NCBI GenBank assembly: GCA_032871835.1
Contig: CM065297.1
Coordinates: 89,735,052-89,799,051, forward strand
Source of the DNA: Dipteronia dyeriana
Taxonomy: Eukaryota > Streptophyta > Magnoliopsida > Sapindales > Sapindaceae
Length of the DNA stretch: 64,000 bases
Direction of reading: 5' to 3'
Shown: one piece after another, positions 59,323 to 64,000 of the stretch
Numbering within the stretch: position 1 is the first letter of the stretch
Layout of the letters: each line of letters starts with the position of its first letter
Program-made: the position numbers and the translations under genes
The notes under the pieces: model-generated
Seen by the model: only the letters and a program-made list of their open reading frames with translations
The model's database searches: none
Told to the model about the DNA's origin: nothing

Positions 59323-60450
59323 TGTTTACCGAAAATTCACTCGAAGTGAGGAATTCCAATTAACACCCTCTAGACTAGCTTCCTCGGAAGGAGCGGTCGG
59401 GGTAGGTACCTTAGGTACCAAGCTTTATGCTATGTGGTGACGGGTGCGAGAATGATGTATGTATGGTTTTAAACAAACAACGTAAATATTATTTTATTGA
59501 TCATTGAGTACCGTATATAATTTCATAAGTATGTTGCTTTCTACTTTCACATAAAAGGATAGAGGTGGCGAAATTGTTCGTGTTGATAAGTGGATATAAC
59601 TCTCGGATGGGCAGTCGTGTTCTAACAAGTAGAATTTAGGCTATGTCCGGACTATTCTCTCTCACATTCAAGTTTTTGATCCTCCTCTACCTGCATCTCT
59701 TCGATCTGTTTAAACATGGTGTCATTAGTTTTATCTCTTATTCTTTCCTCACCAATTTTCGGATCCAACCCCTCATTTTTAGGCTGGATTCCTTGTTTTG
59801 ACCCAGTTGACTTGGACTCTGATTCAAAGATAAGCTAGAAGGAAAAGATTTTTTTTCCTCTTTGGACCCAATTACTTGACCTGGATGCATTTAGAGTTTA
59901 ATGCATGTTGGAGAGTAAATGAAATCCCGTACTTTGCCTTGGCGAGATGCTTCATAGAGGTCACCTAATATGACGCTTGCTATCTTGAATGGCGAGGTGT
60001 ATCTCTGTCCCAGTTTTGGTGCTAGGAGCTTTCTAACAATAATAGAGCTTTGCGAGCTTCCTCATTCCTCTTTCAATGGATTCAGCGCTTCTTTTAGCGA
60101 TGAGAGAGACATAGTTGGGAAAACCCGAGGCCCTAAAGGGTTCTTCGTGCCAATGGAAGCTAGTAACTTGCTTCTGAAGAGGTCGCGAGGTATCCCGACC
60201 TTAAAAAGACAAGGTCTTCCTATTTCAACCTCGCTTCGGGCTTCTACTTTGATATAGGGAGCTCAACCTGGCTACCTCGAAGCTGTACTTGAATGGTTGC
60301 TAGGTCCCTTGAGGATGTAGGCGACCTCTCTAGGCTCTTACGAGATACTCTTTGAGTGTTGACGACCTCACCTTGCTTTTACAGGTTTTGACCATGGCTC
60401 GAGAAGTGGAAAATTTCTCCTTGGTCCCTAGCCAATTTTAGCTATTAATA
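59323..60450 (-). repeat. 5' LTR of gypsy element A
   Basis: 1128 bp; on minus it starts TATTAATAGC (mutated TG) and ends GGTAAACA. Colinear with 27937-29064. Confidence 0.85.
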
Positions 60451-61600
60451 CCCACCAATAAAGGTAACCGGGTCCAGGTCTCCAAATCATTAAAGGGGTT
60501 TGATAATGAATACTCTGAGGTCAAGTCAAAGAACGTTGGGAATAAACGCCTACAAGAACAGCTAGCCCAAATGGCGAAGGAAATAAAGGAGTTAAAGAAG
60601 GGGAAGCATCTGGAAACCGAAAAGGACCTGTTGAGCGAGATGAACGCCTCTTTCTCTAGAAGGATCAGGGAAGCTTAATTTCCTCCAAAACTCAAGATGC
60701 CTACTGACAAGTACTCTGGCACAGAAGATCCCTTTAGCCATCTGGAAAGCTTTGTCCAACAGATGGAGGTCAAAAATGCCACCAGAGCCGCCATGTGCAG
60801 GATCTTCCTAACCACACTGATTGACCACCCCAAGACGTGGCTCAGAAAACTACCTGCAGGTAGCGTGGACTCATTTACTAAACCACGTACTGATTTTTGT
60901 TCATAGTTCCAGGGTATCAAGCCATTTTCGAAGGACCCGATCCACATACAGTACATGACCTAATAGCGAGGTGAAACGCTCAGGCCTTATATGGAGAAAT
61001 TCCATAAGGAAGTTACCCAAATATCGGTTTTCGTAGAGAATGAGACTTTGGCCAACTTCTGTAGAAACCTATAGCTAGTAGATTATTTCGATCTTTCACC
61101 AAACATCCGCCAGAGAACTACCATGAGGCTTAAGATAGGGCCCTCGAGTAGGTAGAAATAGATAACCAGCTGCAGATCAATATAGAACATGAAGACTTGA
61201 GTACTGCTTAGCGCCAAAAAAAAAAATGAGCCCAAGCCTGCACCGGCCTAAAAGGCACAAAACATACCGCTCATATTTTTTCAACCTCCACGAGAGCGGT
61301 ATCACAAGGCAAACTATAGCTCGAGGTTCACCTCCTCCAAGAGTGGTAGCCCCCATCACTCACGAAGAGAGGGGATACAACCATTATACCCAGCTGAACA
61401 CATTACGCGAGATGATCTATCTCACCATACGTGTTAAGGGGTTACTCAGAAAGCCTGGTCCTACGAAAGCACAACCTGATATGAGGAATCATTACAAATA
61501 CTATGATTTCACGAGGATATTTGGCATAACACCTCGGAATGCTATAGCCTGCGAAACTAGATTAAGGATTTGGTAAGAGACTGCCTCCTGGTAGAATTCC
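60451..61600 (+). pseudogene. Gypsy gag of element B, second part
   Basis: + frame: NKGNRVQVSKSLKGF, then a Lys/Glu-rich stretch, then 60697-60906 with KYSGTEDPFSHLESFVQQ and WLRKLPAGSVDSFTK, a retrotransposon gag domain. More blocks follow (RPYMEKFHKEVTQ near 60990) and a knuckle-like region at about 61490-61570 (KYYDF..., degenerate). Stops interrupt it. It continues the gag begun at 27344-27936. Confidence 0.72.
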
Positions 61601-61892
61601 TACAGTAGGTACAGGGAATATTCATATTGGGAAGGAGGTGCAGGCCGAGATCCGGGAAGATATAGAGAAAAAATGGGGAAAAGGAAGAGACCTGATACAA
61701 CAAATCCAGGTTATACACACCATCAGTGGAGGAACTACCTTAGCTCTAACCTCCAACAATTCTAGGAAAAATCATGCCTGAAAGATACCTTGGATAGAAG
61801 AGGGGCGAGATATCTTCAAGGTAGATCGGAGCTTGGCGGCGACCTCTTAGTCAGCCCGGATTATTCTCACTGAGGAATATGTATACAACACT

Positions 61893-62411
61893 GTGCAACA
61901 ACAGTCTGATTCCATAGTGGTAACGGTACAGATTGCTAACTGCCTAGTCCACCGCATGCTGATCGATACAGGTAGCAGCATGGAAATTTTCTTCAAAGGC
62001 ATTATAGAAAAATTCAATATGAAGCAGTGCTGTTATAACAGTTGCACCACCCCACTATATGGATTTTTTGGGGACTCGATTATTCCAGTGGGATCCAAGA
62101 TTTTACCAGTTATCATTGAGACTGCACCCCTCCAGCAGAATCTGATGACTTATTTCATTGTAGTGGACACCCCATCAACTTACAACGCTATCCTCGGGAG
62201 GCCTATCCTGCCATCCCCTAAAGGAGTGTTGTCCATCTACCATAATATATCAAAAAAATTTGTGGGAAACAAGGTAGGTGAGGTACGTGGCGATCAGCAA
62301 GCAACCCATAAGTGCTATGTCGTGTCCACTAACCCAATGGCCTTTACTAAAAGGATTTCCTACCGTATTCTATTAATTAAAAGAAAAGGGAAATTTTCCA
62401 AACGAAAGTGA
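61893..62411 (+). CDS. Gypsy aspartic protease-like remnant of element B
   Basis: 172 open codons. The active-site motif LIDTGSS is at about residues 23-29 (61959-61979), then YNAILGRPILPSPKGVLS (about 62178-62232), the flap/C-terminal pattern of gypsy proteases. RT, RNase H and integrase are missing: within 60 bases the sequence passes to a purine tract and an LTR. Open, but part of a defective element. Confidence 0.75.
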   Translation: MQQQSDSIVVTVQIANCLVHRMLIDTGSSMEIFFKGIIEKFNMKQCCYNSCTTPLYGFFGDSIIPVGSKILPVIIETAPLQQNLMTYFIVVDTPSTYNAILGRPILPSPKGVLSIYHNISKKFVGNKVGEVRGDQQATHKCYVVSTNPMAFTKRISYRILLIKRKGKFSKRK

Positions 62412-62446
62412 TTCCTGACTCCAACCCCAACTCAATCACGGTGTTT

Positions 62447-62463
62447 AAGTCAGAGAGGACTTC
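62447..62463 (+). other. Polypurine tract before the 3' LTR
   Basis: AAGTCAGAGAGGACTTC, matching the tract before LTR A (7075-7088). Confidence 0.55.
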
Positions 62464-63590
62464 TATTAATAGCCAAATCTAGCTAAGGGACCAAGGAGAA
62501 ATTTTCCACTTTTTAAGCGAGCTAAATCCTGGCTCTACAAGGTCAGGTTACTGATCGATCCCACAGGGGTAGGGTGAGGTAGCCTACACCTTCCATTAAC
62601 CTCGTAAAGCCCTCAGGTGTAGCTCGAGTTGGCCAAATCAAGCCTCATGCATTGAACTAGAAGCCCAAAGTCCGTAGCCAGATCAACAGAAGAGATTCAA
62701 GTTTCTAAAGATTAGGATACCTTGGGACCTCTCCAGAAGCACATTTCTGCCTCCATCTACATAATGAGTCCTTCTAGACGTCGAGTTTTACTCGGTGATA
62801 TCACTATCTTTAACATAAAAAGAAGCTTACGAAACTCCATTACCGATGAAAAGCATGTGGAAGGGTTACGTCTAGCTCCATAACGGCCAGATCAAGCTCT
62901 TTCCGCTAGAACTAATGCATAGATGCACCTCACAATGTGGAAGAGTAAATAGCCATATCATCAGGTGACATTCATGAGGCACCTCACCAGGGCAACATAT
63001 ATAGTAGTAACACACTCTGACTCGCAATAAATCGCTATGCACCTACAAGTCAACTTGTTGAGTCCAAAGAGGAAAGAAATTCATTATGTTCCTAGATATC
63101 CGTGAGTTAGTTAGTCAACCACACAAAAAAGGGAACGACCCGCTTAATAAGGGGGATTTGATCTAATTCAGAGTTGAAGGGGAGAGAATAACAGCTAAAC
63201 CTAATGGCATTATGTATAAATACGAGATAACATGCACGTTGGAGGGGATCTGAAATAGAGAGACGAAAGAGAGCGCCATAGAGAGCTAAATTATGCTAAG
63301 TAGAACACGGTTATAGTTTGTCCACTTATCGACACGAACGAGATCGCCATCTCCATTAGTTTGTTAGAGATTGAGTGATACCCAGAAGAGTGTTGTAATT
63401 CCAATTATGCAATAAAACACTGTTATCATTATTTGTGCTATTTGCATACACACTATTCATACACCTTCCACCATACATATTTGATAAAAACTAGGTACCC
63501 AAGGTACCTACCCCGACCACTCCTCCCGAGGTAGTTGGTCTTGGGGGTGTTAACCAAAATTCCTCACCTCTAGCAAGTTTCTCGTTAACA
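62464..63590 (+). repeat. Tat-type gypsy LTR (3' LTR of the B-type remnant)
   Basis: 1127 bp; starts TATTAATAGCC, has TATAAATA near 63213-63220 and ends CGTTAACA. Start, TATA position and end match LTRs A and B, but the body differs from LTR B (26269-27333). Confidence 0.75.
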
Positions 63591-64000
63591 ATACCTCAGC
63601 ACCCCTACAACAGCATATCACCTTGCCAAGGAACATATCCCACCTTTCTAGTAAGAGTGAAGACACATGTGGAGTTCTTAAGAGATTGTAAAGCTCCGAT
63701 GGGGTCGACCAAGCACCTAGCTATCAATAGAATACCCCGAGGTCCAGCAAAGTCCAAGCACTGCCTTACCAAGGTGGTACCTTAGGACACTCCGTCAAGT
63801 AAGCAGATACCCTAAGGTACCCTGCCACATCGCCAGGACGATGATCAAAAGTACCACACTGCTAACACAGCCATGTTAAGCTCTGAAAAAGACCTGGACA
63901 GATCGGTTGAAGCTCTTATTGTCATGATCAGTACAAAAAAATACATCGCCATTCAAAGTGACAAATGCCATATCCAATGACCTCTATGAGGCCCCTCGCC
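63591..64000 (+). repeat. LTR-like sequence running off the window
   Basis: Rich in GGTACC/AGGTACC, ending with GACCTCTATGAGGC, a block found in the upstream halves of LTRs A and B. Probably part of another Tat-type LTR; no gene seen. Confidence 0.4.

Larger units (their letters stand above)
27937..60450 (-). mobile_element. Tat-lineage Ty3/gypsy element A with nested copia elements
   Basis: Minus-strand order: 5' LTR (59323-60450), primer site (59303-59322), gag (about 57245-58600), protease (56798-57244), RT/RNase H (about 54518-56340), integrase C-terminal part (33765-34357), tandem-repeat region (32142-33764), antisense extra ORF (29498-32141, +), polypurine tract, 3' LTR (27937-29064). 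LTRs are 1128 bp each. The copia insertion occupies 34358-54517, leaving about 12.4 kb of A. The integrase core between the two halves is missing. Tat lineage is inferred from the primer site, the RT motifs and the antisense ORF. I saw no clean 5-bp target duplication. Confidence 0.8.

Noticed and set aside
27937..60455. A 5-bp target duplication for element A (CGCCT or CCGCC vs CCCAC or CCACC)
   Set aside because: The bases beside the LTR ends do not match exactly; a one-base shift gives a near match but both LTR ends would have to move.

Overview
This is nuclear DNA of a flowering plant, probably a eudicot; I cannot name the species. It is AT-rich and made almost wholly of nested, decayed transposable elements: Ty1/copia and Ty3/gypsy LTR retrotransposons, a Mutator-like DNA transposon and small TIR elements. 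A fragment of plastid psaB and some intron-exon debris are also present. I found no intact cellular gene, rRNA, tRNA or CRISPR array. Assignments rest on motifs read by eye and on comparing repeated copies inside the window.

Layout. (1) 1-5592: SIRE-type copia element 'S' (+), 5' LTR cut by the window edge, reverse transcriptase deleted. (2) 5593-30544: a large inverted duplication. The left arm is 5593-20431, the right arm 23217-30544, and the unique loop 20432-23216. Each arm reads, from outside inward: antisense extra ORF of a Tat-type gypsy element, LTR of that element ('A'), 5' leader/gag of another gypsy element ('B'), LTR of B, short spacer, psaB fragment. Later insertions differ between arms. 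The left arm gained a 1-kb TAA-flanked TIR element holding a perfect 182-bp palindrome, and an 8.3-kb Mutator-like element (MULE) with a transposase and a DUF1985/Ulp1 gene. The right arm gained two other TIR elements.

(3) 27937-60450: gypsy element A (-), with a 3' LTR, an antisense intron-containing extra ORF (+ strand), a tandem-repeat-rich 3' region, pol, gag, PBS and 5' LTR. A sits inside the gag of element B (+), which resumes at 60451. (4) A's integrase is interrupted at 34358-54517 by an Angela/BARE-like copia arranged in tandem (LTR-internal-LTR-internal, -). (5) That copia is interrupted at 41557-52121 by a 10.6-kb element 'N' (-) bounded by ACTTC duplications. N has SIRE-like LTRs and gag but no pol; it carries instead an ORF resembling the 'putative plant transposon protein' family. 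(6) 60451-64000: rest of the B-type gag and protease, an LTR, and the start of LTR-like sequence running off the window.

Relative order read from nesting: plastid fragment and B first, A into B, inverted duplication, then arm-specific insertions (MULE, TIR elements, S). The copia tandem entered A, and N entered the copia later. The most unusual items are the inverted duplication whose arms serve as each other's empty-site controls, the pol-less N element with a foreign-looking ORF, the MULE with a protease-like gene lacking its catalytic cysteine, and the perfect palindrome.
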